This document shows positions 17,228-26,849 of a DNA stretch of 64,000 bases, piece by piece. The notes under the pieces are model-generated. The model searched no databases, was not told where the DNA came from, and saw only the letters and a program-made list of their open reading frames with translations. Position 1 is the stretch's first letter, and each line of letters begins with the position of its first letter. The DNA comes from Nitrospirota bacterium. Lineage in GTDB: Bacteria; Nitrospirota; UBA9217. Both the position numbers and the translations under genes were made by a program. The DNA is taken from contig JAGVOT010000100.1 of the NCBI GenBank assembly GCA_020052615.1, positions 1 through 64,000 on the forward strand. The letters run 5' to 3'.

Positions 17228-18304
17228 ATGCCTGATATGCAACAGATCATAAATTTCATCATCACCATCGGTATTCCCGTGGTGGTCCTGCTGAGCTTCA
17301 TCCTTGCGAACGCCATGTATCTGCAGCTCATGGAGCGCAAGGTGCTGGCGCACATGCAGTCGCGGCTCGGCCCGATGCGCACCGGCTGGCACGGCCTCCT
17401 GCAGCCGGTCGCCGATGCCGTCAAGTTCATGTTCAAGGAAGACATCATCCCTGCAAAAGCCGACAAGTGGGTATTCAGCCTGGCGCCGCTCATCTTCCTG
17501 GTCATGGCCTTTGGCGCGTTTGTGGCGATACCCTTCGGTCCTGACACGGTTATTTTCGGCCGGACGGTGCATCTCTGGGTGTCGAACCTCAATATCGGCG
17601 TGCTGTATATCGTTGCCCTGGCGGGCATCGGCACCTACGGCGTGATCATGGCAGGGTGGGCGTCGAACAACAAGTATTCGCTCATGGGCGGGTTCCGTTC
17701 CGCGGCCCAGATGATCAGCTATGAGATCCCGATGGCCTTCGCCATCGTGACAGTGGCGCTGATGGCGGGGTCCTTGAACCTCACCGAGATTGTGCAGGCG
17801 CAGTCCCAGAAGTGGTTCATTATCGTTTTCCCGGTCGGCCCCGTGGCGTTCTTCCTGTACTTGATCGCCGGCGTTGCCGAGACGAACCGGGCGCCTTTCG
17901 ATCTGCCTGAAGCGGAAAGCGAGCTGGTCGCGGGATACTTTACCGAATACAGCGGCATCCGGTTCGGCATTTTCTACATGGCCGAATACATGAACATGAT
18001 GATCGTCTCCCTGCTGGCAAGCATCATGTTCCTCGGCGGTTGGATGCCGGTACAAATATTCCCGAAGTTGCTCGGCGGCATTCCTCCCATCTCGTGGATC
18101 AACACGGCCCTTGCCGCCATTCCGCCGACGCTGTGGCTCCTCGCCAAATTGTACTTTTTCATATTTTTCTATATGTGGATCCGGGCGACGCTTCCCCGGT
18201 ACCGCTATGATCAGCTTATGACGATCGCCTGGAAGATCCTGCTGCCCATATCGCTGGGGACCTTGCTGGTAGCGGCGTTCATGAAGCAGGCAGGCTGGAT
18301 GTAG
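17228..18304 (+). CDS. nuoH: NADH-quinone oxidoreductase subunit H
   Basis: Membrane subunit at the quinone-chamber interface, 358 residues with about eight or nine helices. Signatures are YLQLMERKVLAHMQSRLGP, the E-rich cytoplasmic loop AGVAETNRAPFDLPEAESELVAGY, and WIRATLPRYRYDQLM near the C-terminus. TAGGAG precedes the ATG. It lies 9 bp after nuoG. Confidence 0.96.
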   Translation: MPDMQQIINFIITIGIPVVVLLSFILANAMYLQLMERKVLAHMQSRLGPMRTGWHGLLQPVADAVKFMFKEDIIPAKADKWVFSLAPLIFLVMAFGAFVAIPFGPDTVIFGRTVHLWVSNLNIGVLYIVALAGIGTYGVIMAGWASNNKYSLMGGFRSAAQMISYEIPMAFAIVTVALMAGSLNLTEIVQAQSQKWFIIVFPVGPVAFFLYLIAGVAETNRAPFDLPEAESELVAGYFTEYSGIRFGIFYMAEYMNMMIVSLLASIMFLGGWMPVQIFPKLLGGIPPISWINTALAAIPPTLWLLAKLYFFIFFYMWIRATLPRYRYDQLMTIAWKILLPISLGTLLVAAFMKQAGWM

Positions 18305-18412
18305 GTCCCGTTCGAGAAGGGGAAAGTGGCTGGCACCTGGTTATGGTGTGGCAATGTTCTTAACGCCGTTGGAAACAGTCGAATCTCTAACGGGGTAGGA
18401 AGGGTTCTTACG

Positions 18413-18889
18413 ATGAACAAACTGACAAAAGCACTGAGAATGGTCTTTATGATCGAGATCGTCGAGGGCATGACGCTCACCCTCAAGACCATGCTGAAAC
18501 CGGCGGTGACGCGGCAGTATCCGACGTTCAAGCGAAAGTCCTTTGCGGGCTCCCGGGGCCTCCATTACATGGACCGTGACGACTCGGGAATGAAAGAGCG
18601 ATGCATCGGATGCGGCCTGTGCGAGGCCGTGTGTCCGGCAAAGGCCATAACCGTGGTGACGGAGAAGGGCCCCAATCAGGAGAAGGTGGTCTCTGCGTAC
18701 GAGCTTGACCTGCTCCGATGCGTGTTCTGCGGTTTTTGTGTGGATGCCTGCCCCGTGAATGCCATCAAGATGACGCCGAATTTCGAGCTGGCCTGCTACT
18801 CCCGGAGGGACGTCTTCTTGACGAAGGACCGGCTGGTGGCAGAGGGCGATAAATACCTCGGCAAAAAAAAGGGGGGAGCGGGTAAATGA
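18413..18889 (+). CDS. nuoI: NADH-quinone oxidoreductase subunit I
   Basis: Peripheral subunit with two 4Fe-4S clusters (N6a/N6b), 158 residues. The ligand sets are CIGCGLCEAVCP and CVFCGFCVDACP. The N-terminal amphipathic segment (MTLTLKTMLKPAVTRQYP) anchors it to the membrane arm. The ATG at 18413 has AGGAAGGG 8 bp upstream; the open frame before it is not NuoI-like. It overlaps nuoJ by 4 bp (ATGA). Confidence 0.95.
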   Translation: MNKLTKALRMVFMIEIVEGMTLTLKTMLKPAVTRQYPTFKRKSFAGSRGLHYMDRDDSGMKERCIGCGLCEAVCPAKAITVVTEKGPNQEKVVSAYELDLLRCVFCGFCVDACPVNAIKMTPNFELACYSRRDVFLTKDRLVAEGDKYLGKKKGGAGK

Positions 18890-19392
18890 TCAATCAGCTC
18901 ATCTTCGCCTATTTTGCCGCGGTCATCGTCGTTTCCGCCGTTCTCGTAATAACCCGCAAGAACCCTGTTCACAGCGTGATGTTCATGCTGCTCCTGTTCT
19001 TCCATATCGCGGGGGTGTTCGTTCTGCTGAACGCCGAGTTCCTTGCGGCCGTCCAGCTCATCGTTTACGCCGGCGCCATCCTGATCCTCTTCCTTTTTGT
19101 GGTCATTCTCCTGAGCGTTGAACGGGAGAGCCAGGCCGCGCGGGCAAACCGGTTCTGGCCCTGGCTGGCCGGATTCGGTCTTATCATCGCCGGCGAGATC
19201 GCGCTTCTGGTGCTGCGCGGCTCCTTCCCCGGCGAGGGGAAAATGGCCGTGCAGGTCGCCGGCGCCGGGGTCAGGGATCTCGGTGTCGTGCTTTACTCGA
19301 AGTTCCTCGTTCCGTTCGAGATATCATCGGTCATTCTTCTCGTGGGTCTGATCGGTGCGGTAATGCTGGCGAAGAAGAAAACGAACGAGTAA
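18886..19392 (+). CDS. nuoJ: NADH-quinone oxidoreductase subunit J
   Basis: Membrane subunit, 168 residues, five hydrophobic helices. The conserved third helix VQLIVYAGAILILFLFVVILLS is present. The C-terminal helix contains SSVILLVGLIGAVMLAKKK. The start overlaps nuoI through ATGA, indicating coupled translation. The only large AT-rich insert of the operon follows it. Confidence 0.95.
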   Translation: MINQLIFAYFAAVIVVSAVLVITRKNPVHSVMFMLLLFFHIAGVFVLLNAEFLAAVQLIVYAGAILILFLFVVILLSVERESQAARANRFWPWLAGFGLIIAGEIALLVLRGSFPGEGKMAVQVAGAGVRDLGVVLYSKFLVPFEISSVILLVGLIGAVMLAKKKTNE

Positions 19393-19399
19393 GGAAAAA

Positions 19400-19522
19400 T
19401 TCCAAATAGTAAATAACAAATCCCAAATAATATCCAAATTCAAAATTTCAATTATTGAAACGTTTGAAATTTGATCTTCTTATGTTTGAAGTTTATTTGT
19501 GATTTGATGCTTGTAATTTGGA
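19400..19522. repeat. AT-rich inverted repeat between nuoJ and nuoK
   Basis: A very AT-rich stretch in a GC-rich operon. The left arm (19400-19440) is made of ccaaat/aacaaat units and the right arm (19491-19522) of the inverse (gtttatttgtgatttg...gtaatttgga). The core holds the perfect palindrome TTTCAATTATTGAAA (19446-19460). The architecture matches the GC-rich hairpin elements elsewhere. Confidence 0.75.
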
Positions 19523-19541
19523 TCTTTATCGTGGAGGTTCC

Positions 19542-19844
19542 ATGGTTCCTTTGTCCTGGTATGTACTGCTGAGTGCGGCACTGTTCACCATCGGCGTTGT
19601 CGGTGTGCTGAGCCGGCGCAATGTCTTTATCATTCTCATGTCCATCGAGCTCATGTTGAACGCCGCCAACATCAACCTGATAGCGTTCTCGCATTATCTG
19701 CAGAATTTGACCGGACAGATATTCGTGATCTTCGTGATCACCGTTGCGGCGGCCGAGGCCGCAGTTGCCCTGGCGCTAATCATCCTGCTTGCGCGGAACC
19801 GCGGGACCGTTTATGTGGACGAGTTCAATCTCTTAAAGGGATAA
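19542..19844 (+). CDS. nuoK: NADH-quinone oxidoreductase subunit K
   Basis: Small membrane subunit, 100 residues with three helices, including the proton-path acidic residues in [17 protein letters not shown] and in [24 protein letters not shown] lies just before the ATG at 19542; the frame's earlier start lies in the AT-rich repeat and is rejected. Confidence 0.95.
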   Translation: MVPLSWYVLLSAALFTIGVVGVLSRRNVFIILMSIELMLNAANINLIAFSHYLQNLTGQIFVIFVITVAAAEAAVALALIILLARNRGTVYVDEFNLLKG

Positions 19845-19899
19845 GTTACAAACTCCCGTTTCTTACTGACATCTGAAGTTCTACCTCATCGAGGTGTTT

Positions 19900-21816
19900 A
19901 TGCTCAAATACATACTCATACCGCTCTTGCCGTTTACCGGCTTCCTGATCGCGGGGTTGTTCGGGAAGTACCTCAAGGAGCGCGCCGCCACGGTGGCGGT
20001 CGCCGGCGTCTTCGGATCATTCGTCTTCGCGGTGAGCGCGTTCATCGACGTGCTGGGCGGAACCATTATTGATGAGAACCTCTATTCCTGGATCGCCATA
20101 GGGAGCCTCAATATCAATGTGGGGTTCCAGATCGACCAGCTGACCGCGGTCATGCTCATGGTGGTCACGACGCTCAGCACGCTCATTCACATCTACTCCA
20201 TCGGGTACATGCACGGTGACAAGGGCTTCGCCCGGTTCTTCGCCTACCTGGAACTGTTCACGTTCTTCATGCTGGTCCTGGTCATGGCCAATAACTTCCT
20301 GCTCATGTTCGTGGGCTGGGAGGGCGTGGGCCTGTGTTCCTATCTGCTCATCGGTTTCTGGTACGAGAAAAAATCAGCGTCCGACGCCGGCATCAAGGCC
20401 TTTGTGGTGAACCGGGTAGGTGATTTCGGATTCGTCCTTGGCATGATGCTCATTTTCGTGACCTTCGGGACCCTGGATTTCACCGACGTGTTCATGGCCG
20501 CATCCGCGGCGGCAGGCCAGAACGTCGATCTGTTCGGCATCGAGATGGGCATCATCACGCTCATTTGCCTGCTGCTCTTTGTCGGCGCCACCGGAAAATC
20601 GGCACAGCTTCCGCTGTACGTGTGGCTGCCCGATGCCATGGAAGGCCCGACGCCGGTCAGCGCGCTGATCCATGCGGCGACCATGGTCACCGCCGGCGTG
20701 TTCATGGTGGCCCGGTGCGCTCCGCTCTTCTCTCTGTCACACACGGCCATGATCGTTGTGGCGGTCACCGGCGCCGTGACGGCCTTCTTCGCGGCCACCA
20801 TCGGCCTGGTGCAGAACGATATCAAGCGCGTGATCGCCTATTCCACCATCAGCCAGCTGGGATACATGTTCCTGGGCCTCGGGGTGGGGGCGTTCGCCGC
20901 GGGCATTTTTCACCTCACGACGCACGCGTTCTTTAAAGGCCTTCTGTTCCTCGCATCGGGCAGCGTGATCCACGCCCTCTCCGGCGAACAGGACATGCGC
21001 AAGATGGGGTCCCTAAAGTCGAAGATCAAGGTCACCTACGCTGTCTTCGTGATCGGATCGCTCGCCCTGGCCGGTATCTTCCCCTTTGCTGGATTCTTCA
21101 GCAAGGATGAGATCCTCTGGAGCGTCTACGGTTCGAACAAACTGCTCTGGGTCGTCGGCGTCATCGGCGCGCTGATGACGGCCTTCTACTCGTTCCGGCT
21201 CATATACCTCACGTTCTACGGCAAATCGCGCATGGATCACGACGTCGAGCACCATGTCCATGAATCGCCGAAGATCATGACGGTGCCGCTCATGATCCTG
21301 GCCTTCTTCTCCCTCACCGTTGGTTTGATCGGCATACCGGGCGCTATCATTTCCCACGCAAACCTTTTTGCGGAGTTTCTGGCGCCCGTGTTTCCTCCGG
21401 CCCATCATGGCGGCGAGGAGAGCAGGCTGCTGGAGATCGGCCTGATGGTGTTCTCGGTCATGGTAGCGGCGATCGGCATCAGGATCGCCTATACGCTGTA
21501 TGTGAAGATACCGGCCATCCCGGATCAGGTCGCCGATAAATTCAAGGGTCTCTACAATCTGCTCCTGAATAAATACAAGGTTGATGAGGTTTATAACTAT
21601 ATTTTTGTCGACGGGCTGGTGCATAAACTCGCCAAGTTCCTTCATACTGTTGGAGATGTCAAGATCATCGACGGGTTCATCAACTGGTCTGCCGCCGCCA
21701 TCGGCAGGACGAGCGAGCAGGGGAGAAAACTTCAGACCGGCTTTGTTCAGGAATATGCATTTACCATGGGCTTGGGGTTTGTGGTGCTCATGGGATTGTA
21801 CTACGTGCTGAAATAA
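19900..21816 (+). CDS. nuoL: NADH-quinone oxidoreductase subunit L
   Basis: Large antiporter-like proton-pumping subunit, 638 residues, with about 16 helices and the long lateral helix at the C-terminus. Motifs include GWEGVGLCSYLLIGFWY, LPLYVWLPDAMEGPTPVSALIHAATMVTAGVF, the key Lys in DIKRVIAYSTISQLGYM, and HAFFKGLLFLASGSVIHA. The ATG at 19900 follows GAGG; a GTG two codons earlier is possible. Confidence 0.96.
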   Translation: MLKYILIPLLPFTGFLIAGLFGKYLKERAATVAVAGVFGSFVFAVSAFIDVLGGTIIDENLYSWIAIGSLNINVGFQIDQLTAVMLMVVTTLSTLIHIYSIGYMHGDKGFARFFAYLELFTFFMLVLVMANNFLLMFVGWEGVGLCSYLLIGFWYEKKSASDAGIKAFVVNRVGDFGFVLGMMLIFVTFGTLDFTDVFMAASAAAGQNVDLFGIEMGIITLICLLLFVGATGKSAQLPLYVWLPDAMEGPTPVSALIHAATMVTAGVFMVARCAPLFSLSHTAMIVVAVTGAVTAFFAATIGLVQNDIKRVIAYSTISQLGYMFLGLGVGAFAAGIFHLTTHAFFKGLLFLASGSVIHALSGEQDMRKMGSLKSKIKVTYAVFVIGSLALAGIFPFAGFFSKDEILWSVYGSNKLLWVVGVIGALMTAFYSFRLIYLTFYGKSRMDHDVEHHVHESPKIMTVPLMILAFFSLTVGLIGIPGAIISHANLFAEFLAPVFPPAHHGGEESRLLEIGLMVFSVMVAAIGIRIAYTLYVKIPAIPDQVADKFKGLYNLLLNKYKVDEVYNYIFVDGLVHKLAKFLHTVGDVKIIDGFINWSAAAIGRTSEQGRKLQTGFVQEYAFTMGLGFVVLMGLYYVLK

Positions 21817-21883
21817 CGAACCAATTTCGAAGGTGAGAAGGTGGGAACTTCCCGCCCGCTGAATATCGCAAAGGAGCTTCTCA

Positions 21884-23422
21884 ATGCTCGAACTCATACC
21901 GAACCAGCTCGGATTTCCCCTGCTGAGCCTCCTGATCTTCGTACCGGTCATCGGCGCGGTCGTTCTCCTTGCCGTGCGGGACGCCCGGGCGGCGCGCTGG
22001 ATCGCCCTCGTGTTCTCGGTGCTGGAACTTGGGCTCTGTGCTCCGCTCCTTTCGAATTTTGACAGTTCGCTGGCGCACATGCAGTTCGGCGAGTCGATGC
22101 CGTGGATCAGCGCATGGAACATCCACTACAAGCTCGGGGTGGACGGCATCAGCATATTGTTCGTGGCGCTGACGGCCCTCCTTACGGTCATTTCCATCAT
22201 GGTCTCCTGGACGGCCATAACGGACCGTGTGCGCGAGTTCATGGTCGCCTTGCTTTTTCTCGAGGCGGCGATGGTGGGCGTCTTCGCCGCACTCGACCTC
22301 TTCCTCTTCTATATCTTCTGGGAGGCCATGCTCATCCCCATGTACCTGCTCATCGGCGTCTGGGGGGGGCCGAACCGATTGTACGCTGCTGTCAAGTTCT
22401 TCCTGTACACCCTTTTCGGCAGCGTGCTGATGCTCGTCGCCATCCTGGCCGTGTATTTCACGGCGGGCGGGACCTTTGATGTCCTTTCGCTCATGAACCA
22501 CAAGTTCGGCCATACCTTCCAAATGTGGGCCTTCGCGGCGTTCTTCGCGGCTTTTGCCGTGAAGGTGCCCATGTTCCCGTTCCATACCTGGCTGCCTGAT
22601 GCTCACGTCGAGGCGCCGACAGCGGGCAGCATTATCCTGGCCGGCATTCTGATCAAAATGGGGGCTTACGGCTTCCTGCGGTTCTCGTTGCCGTTTTTCC
22701 CTGACGCGACGATGGCATATACGCCCGCCATCATGGTCCTGTCCGTGATCGCGGTCATTTACGGCGCCTACATGGCCTTTGCTCAGACGGACTTCAAGAA
22801 GCTCATCGCCTATTCAAGCGTCAGCCACATGGGTTTTATCACCCTGGGAATCTTCTCGATGAACAGCCAGGGACTGGAGGGCGGCATCCTTCAGATGATC
22901 AACCACGGCGTTTCCACCGGCGCGCTGTTCCTCGGCGTGGGCGTGATCTACGAACGGACGCACACGCGGGTGATCGCGGATTACGGCGGCCTCGCATCCA
23001 AGGTGCCGGTGTACGCCGCGTTCCTGATGATCATTACGCTTTCGTCCATCGGCCTGCCGGGAACGAACGGGTTCATCGGCGAGTTCGCCATTCTTCTTGG
23101 AGCATTCCAGTACAAAGCGGTCTATGCGGTGATCGCTTCGCTTGGCATCATCCTGGGAGCCGGATACATGCTCTGGCTCTACCAGCGGGTCATCTTCGGG
23201 ACCGTTACGAACCCTCACAACGAGCACCTGAAGGATATGAACCTGCGTGAGATCGTCGCTGCGTTGCCGCTGGTTGTTCTCGTATTTTACATCGGGCTCT
23301 ACCCGAATGCCGCGTTCCAGGTCATACACGCTTCGGCGGACAATCTCATCAAACATGTCCATGCCAAAGCGCAGGTGCTTCCGGCCGCCGCACAGGCGGT
23401 GAGCACCCTGGTTGGGAATTAA
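21884..23422 (+). CDS. nuoM: NADH-quinone oxidoreductase subunit M
   Basis: Antiporter-like proton-pumping subunit, 512 residues. Motifs are FFLYTLFGSVLML, VPMFPFHTWLPDAHVEAPTAGSIILAGILIKMGAYG, and the Lys-containing DFKKLIAYSSVSHMGFI. AAGGAG is located 9 bp before the ATG. It is 67 bp downstream of nuoL. Confidence 0.96.
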   Translation: MLELIPNQLGFPLLSLLIFVPVIGAVVLLAVRDARAARWIALVFSVLELGLCAPLLSNFDSSLAHMQFGESMPWISAWNIHYKLGVDGISILFVALTALLTVISIMVSWTAITDRVREFMVALLFLEAAMVGVFAALDLFLFYIFWEAMLIPMYLLIGVWGGPNRLYAAVKFFLYTLFGSVLMLVAILAVYFTAGGTFDVLSLMNHKFGHTFQMWAFAAFFAAFAVKVPMFPFHTWLPDAHVEAPTAGSIILAGILIKMGAYGFLRFSLPFFPDATMAYTPAIMVLSVIAVIYGAYMAFAQTDFKKLIAYSSVSHMGFITLGIFSMNSQGLEGGILQMINHGVSTGALFLGVGVIYERTHTRVIADYGGLASKVPVYAAFLMIITLSSIGLPGTNGFIGEFAILLGAFQYKAVYAVIASLGIILGAGYMLWLYQRVIFGTVTNPHNEHLKDMNLREIVAALPLVVLVFYIGLYPNAAFQVIHASADNLIKHVHAKAQVLPAAAQAVSTLVGN

Positions 23423-23437
23423 GTAAGGAGACGCTCC

Positions 23438-24892
23438 ATGGTAACTTCGCTGCAAGCGTTCATCGGTCAGCTGCTGCCGCTCTATCCCGAACTGGTGATC
23501 ATTACCATTGCGCTCACCGTCCTGTTGCTGGATTTTTTTGTGGACCGGCAGAACAAGGCGATGCTGGGGTGGTATAGCCTCATCGGGATCGTCATTGCCG
23601 CTTCCATGACGATCAAACTGAGCGGGCTGGCCGGATCGTTCTTTGGCGGCACCTTTCTTCTTGATCCATTCGCTGCCTATTTTAAGCTGGCATTCTATAC
23701 GGCTTGCGGTCTGGGTATCCTGATCTCCATGAAGTATCTTGATATCGAGGACATTCACCGCGGAGAGTACTATGCCCTGATGCTCTTCGCCACGAGCGGC
23801 ATGATGCTCATGGCGTCGGCAGGAGACCTCATCTCGTTGTATCTCGGCCTTGAGCTCATGGCCCTTTCCATCTATGTCCTGGCTGGCTTCATGCGCAGCG
23901 ACAGCCGCTCCAACGAGGCGGGCATAAAATACCTGCTTCTGGGCGCGTTTTCCTCGGGGATCATGCTCTACGGCATGTCGCTCCTGTACGGCCTTTCGGG
24001 AACGACGAACCTGAACGGGATCCTCGTGTTCCTGCGCGGTGCTGATCTGGCCAATCCGGTGCTCTTCCTTTCCATGGTCATGCTGATCGTAAGCTTCGGA
24101 TTCAAGGTAGCCGCGGTGCCGTTCCACATGTGGGTGCCCGATGTGTACGAAGGCGCGCCGACGTCGGTTACGGCGTTCATGTCGGCCGGTCCCAAGGTTG
24201 CCGGGTTTGCTGTGCTCCTGCGCATCTTTGCCCACACCCTCCTGCCGCTCCAGGAGCATTCCACGGTCATCCTTGCCGGCATAGCAATGATCACCATGGC
24301 CGTCGGTAATATCATGGCCATTGCCCAGACCAATATCAAGAGAATGCTGGCATACTCGTCCATTGCCCATGCAGGGTATGCCCTGGTCGGCCTGGCAGCA
24401 GGCGGACGGGAAGGCGCTGCCAGCGTCATGCTCTATGTCCTTATCTATGCGGTCATGAACATGGGCGCCTTCGGCGTCGTCATCATGCTCAGGAACGCAG
24501 GCGTACGGGGCGAGGAGATCACGGACTTCTCGGGCCTCGGCAAGACCAATAAGGCGGCTGCGTTCCTCATGCTCATCTTCCTGTTTTCCTTGACGGGGAT
24601 CCCGCCGATGGCAGGATTTATCGGAAAGTTCTACATATTCAAGTCGGCTGTACAAGCAGGCATGGTCTGGCTGGCAGTTGTCGGCGTTCTGTTCTCGGCG
24701 ATCAGCGCCTACTTTTATCTTCGCGTGATCATGGTGATGTACATGCACGAACCGAAGGAGGAGTTCAACCTCGTACAGTCTCCGGCGCTGGCCCTGGCCC
24801 TGGCCATCGCGGTCACGGCGGTCATCGTCATCGGCGTCTATCCTTCCGGTGTCCTTGAGTTCGCCCGGGCGTCCATCATCGGTATCCTCTAG
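23438..24892 (+). CDS. nuoN: NADH-quinone oxidoreductase subunit N
   Basis: Third antiporter-like subunit, 484 residues and last gene of the operon. It has LYLGLELMALSIYVLAGF, FKVAAVPFHMWVPDVYEGAPTSVTAFMS, NIKRMLAYSSIAHAGYALVG and LTGIPPMAGFIGKFYIF. TAAGGAGA precedes the ATG by 7 bp. No clear terminator follows; a short inverted pair (ccagtat / atactgg) lies at about 24921-24958. Confidence 0.96.
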   Translation: MVTSLQAFIGQLLPLYPELVIITIALTVLLLDFFVDRQNKAMLGWYSLIGIVIAASMTIKLSGLAGSFFGGTFLLDPFAAYFKLAFYTACGLGILISMKYLDIEDIHRGEYYALMLFATSGMMLMASAGDLISLYLGLELMALSIYVLAGFMRSDSRSNEAGIKYLLLGAFSSGIMLYGMSLLYGLSGTTNLNGILVFLRGADLANPVLFLSMVMLIVSFGFKVAAVPFHMWVPDVYEGAPTSVTAFMSAGPKVAGFAVLLRIFAHTLLPLQEHSTVILAGIAMITMAVGNIMAIAQTNIKRMLAYSSIAHAGYALVGLAAGGREGAASVMLYVLIYAVMNMGAFGVVIMLRNAGVRGEEITDFSGLGKTNKAAAFLMLIFLFSLTGIPPMAGFIGKFYIFKSAVQAGMVWLAVVGVLFSAISAYFYLRVIMVMYMHEPKEEFNLVQSPALALALAIAVTAVIVIGVYPSGVLEFARASIIGIL

Positions 24893-24992
24893 CGGGATGA
24901 CGGCATAGATCCATTTTCTTCCCAGTATCACTCTGCAACCGCCGGGCTGGCATACTGGAGCGACAACTGTTCCGACGCCACCCCGCGCATCT

Positions 24993-25889
24993 ATGGACAA
25001 TCCCTATTCCCGCGTATTACTGCTCATCAGCGTGACTGCAGTCCTCTTGCTGGCCACCACGGACGCAGTCGCGTCGAATGAAGCACCGGTGTCAGCAACA
25101 AAAGGACCGGGATCCGTACAAACGACCTTTCTCCCCGTCGGCGACCTCTTCAAACCCCTCATTGCGGACCTGAAACAACCGAGATTTTATGTCAGTTACC
25201 ACCGATACCAACATGCTTCCGAGACCGTCAATATATCTTCGGTCGGCGTGGGCGAGTCGTTCGGATTGTACCGCGTGGTCGACACTTTTGACGACTCGGG
25301 ATGGCAGGTGAACTTCGCGGGAGGACTGCTGGCGCAGTTCAATCTCGACACGTCGTCGAAGGACCTATTGAACACCGATTATTTCGTCGGAGTGCCGATT
25401 TCCTATCGAACGGGGGCTCTATCCTGGCGGGCGAACCTTTATCATCAGAGCTCCCACCTGGGCGATGAATATTTGCTGCATGCAACGACGCGGAGGGTGG
25501 AATTCTCCTATGAAGCGCTGAACGTGACAGGGTCCTACGAACTGCATGAATGGCGGGGCTACCTCGGCGGTGAGGTGATCTTTCGCAAACAACCGCACGA
25601 TCTGAAGACGCTTATGGCGCAGGCCGGCATCGAATATTACGGATCGTCGCCATGGTGGGGGCGAGGGACCCCGGTGGGGGGCCTTGACCTCAAGTGCACC
25701 GAGGAGCATCATTGGGCCGTTAATGCGTCCATCTCGGCAGGTCTTGAGTTCCGCGGAGACCCTCCCGGTGATCATCGGTACATCCGGATCATGCTCGACG
25801 GCTACAGGGGGTTCAATCCACACGGTCAGTTCTACACCGATAATATGAGACTGAACTACTATGGCGCGGGTGTGTATTGGGGATTTTGA
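24993..25889 (+). CDS. Predicted outer-membrane beta-barrel protein (DUF1207-like)
   Basis: 298 residues with a signal peptide (LLLISVTAVLLLATTDAVAS). The sequence after FLPVGDLFKPLIADLKQPRFYVSYHRY resembles the opening of DUF1207 proteins. Alternating hydrophobic and polar stretches rich in Tyr, Trp and Gly end in GAGVYWGF, with the terminal aromatic residue typical of outer-membrane barrels. There is no Shine-Dalgarno site. The function of the family is unknown. It lies 100 bp after nuoN on the same strand but is not part of complex I. The family name is recalled from pattern only. Confidence 0.7.
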   Translation: MDNPYSRVLLLISVTAVLLLATTDAVASNEAPVSATKGPGSVQTTFLPVGDLFKPLIADLKQPRFYVSYHRYQHASETVNISSVGVGESFGLYRVVDTFDDSGWQVNFAGGLLAQFNLDTSSKDLLNTDYFVGVPISYRTGALSWRANLYHQSSHLGDEYLLHATTRRVEFSYEALNVTGSYELHEWRGYLGGEVIFRKQPHDLKTLMAQAGIEYYGSSPWWGRGTPVGGLDLKCTEEHHWAVNASISAGLEFRGDPPGDHRYIRIMLDGYRGFNPHGQFYTDNMRLNYYGAGVYWGF

Positions 25890-25986
25890 AAAAACCGGAC
25901 CGCCTGTACGATCGCGCAGAAGTCTCACTCCCCCCATGGTGTCGCTGGTATGTATGATTTCCCTCATACCTTATGAGCCTGCCTGA

Positions 25987-25995
25987 TGATATACT
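25987..25995 (+). promoter_or_regulatory. Extended -10 promoter of the YwiC-like gene, predicted leaderless
   Basis: TGA followed by TATACT (25990-25995) is an extended -10 element, with only 6 nt (ctgttc) before the ATG at 26002. The -35 region is poor. No Shine-Dalgarno site exists between them. Confidence 0.6.
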
Positions 25996-26001
25996 CTGTT
26001 C

Positions 26002-26703
26002 ATGAGACCTGAAGGCAAAGGATATATTCTCAAAGAATACGGCTCCTGGAGCGTACTGATCGTCGCGTTCATCATCGGATTGGGCGTCTCCCGGGCATTC
26101 CCCTGGCAGTCGGTGCCGGTGCTGCTGGCTCTGGGTCTGCTGGTAAACTCCAAACAGGCATACACAAAGTGGATCAGGAAGACGGGGGATCGTACGCCGC
26201 TCATCGTATTCCTCGGCCAGGTCACCATTGCGGCTGTGATCCTGATCGCGCTATTCGGGGAGAGTATTCCCCAGTTGTTTCCGCTGCTCGTATTGCCTGC
26301 TGCATATCTGCTGATGAACCGTTTTGCCGGTGAGCATTTTGTTGTTACCGAGCTGCTCGGTTTCGCATTGTTGAGCCTTGCGGCGGTCCTGGCGAAGTTC
26401 CTGGTCGTGCAGGGTGTCGATGTCCGGCTCTTTGTCGCCACGGCCCTGTACTTTACCGCCGGCGTGTTCAAGGTGAAGGCGGTCCTGTTCAAGAAGATGC
26501 GGGACCGCGTACTGACGGTGCTGTATGTCCTGTTCGCTCTGTACGCCTATGAACGTTTCCACATATCCGGGATCGTGCTCCTGCCGCTGGTGGAGAACGT
26601 CATCATGGCAGTCACCCTTTACAAGGTCAGGTTGCAGACGACCGGCTGGATCGAGGTGGTAAAGAGCCTTGCATTCCTCGGATTGATGATGTTTTACTTT
26701 TAA
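26002..26703 (+). CDS. YwiC-like integral membrane protein
   Basis: 233 residues with about six or seven hydrophobic helices. The N-terminus (GYILKEYGSWSVLIVAFIIGLGVSR) matches the KE[HY]G[AS]W opening of the YwiC-like family. A conserved-looking basic loop KVKAVLFKKMRDRV lies near residue 155-170. The family's function is unknown; in some bacteria it neighbours respiratory nitrate genes. It is predicted to be translated from a leaderless mRNA (-10 hexamer 6 nt upstream). Confidence 0.72.
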   Translation: MRPEGKGYILKEYGSWSVLIVAFIIGLGVSRAFPWQSVPVLLALGLLVNSKQAYTKWIRKTGDRTPLIVFLGQVTIAAVILIALFGESIPQLFPLLVLPAAYLLMNRFAGEHFVVTELLGFALLSLAAVLAKFLVVQGVDVRLFVATALYFTAGVFKVKAVLFKKMRDRVLTVLYVLFALYAYERFHISGIVLLPLVENVIMAVTLYKVRLQTTGWIEVVKSLAFLGLMMFYF

Positions 26704-26789
26704 TGATACGTAAAAGCCTCATTCGTCATCACCTATAATCAGCAACAGGCGAAAAAAACCGCAGCGGCCGGTCCCCGCAGGAGTACCAC

Positions 26790-26849
26790 ATGAAGAAAAA
26801 TGTCAACCTGGAGAACGAATGGCCAGAACAGTATTCGGAATATCGATGA
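26790..26849 (+). CDS. Possible 19-residue leader peptide
   Basis: ATG at 26790 with AGGAG about 6 bp upstream. It encodes MKKNVNLENEWPEQYSEYR, then TGA. The next small ORF begins inside it in another frame at 26819. No homology is recognised. The only evidence is the ribosome site and position. Confidence 0.25.
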   Translation: MKKNVNLENEWPEQYSEYR

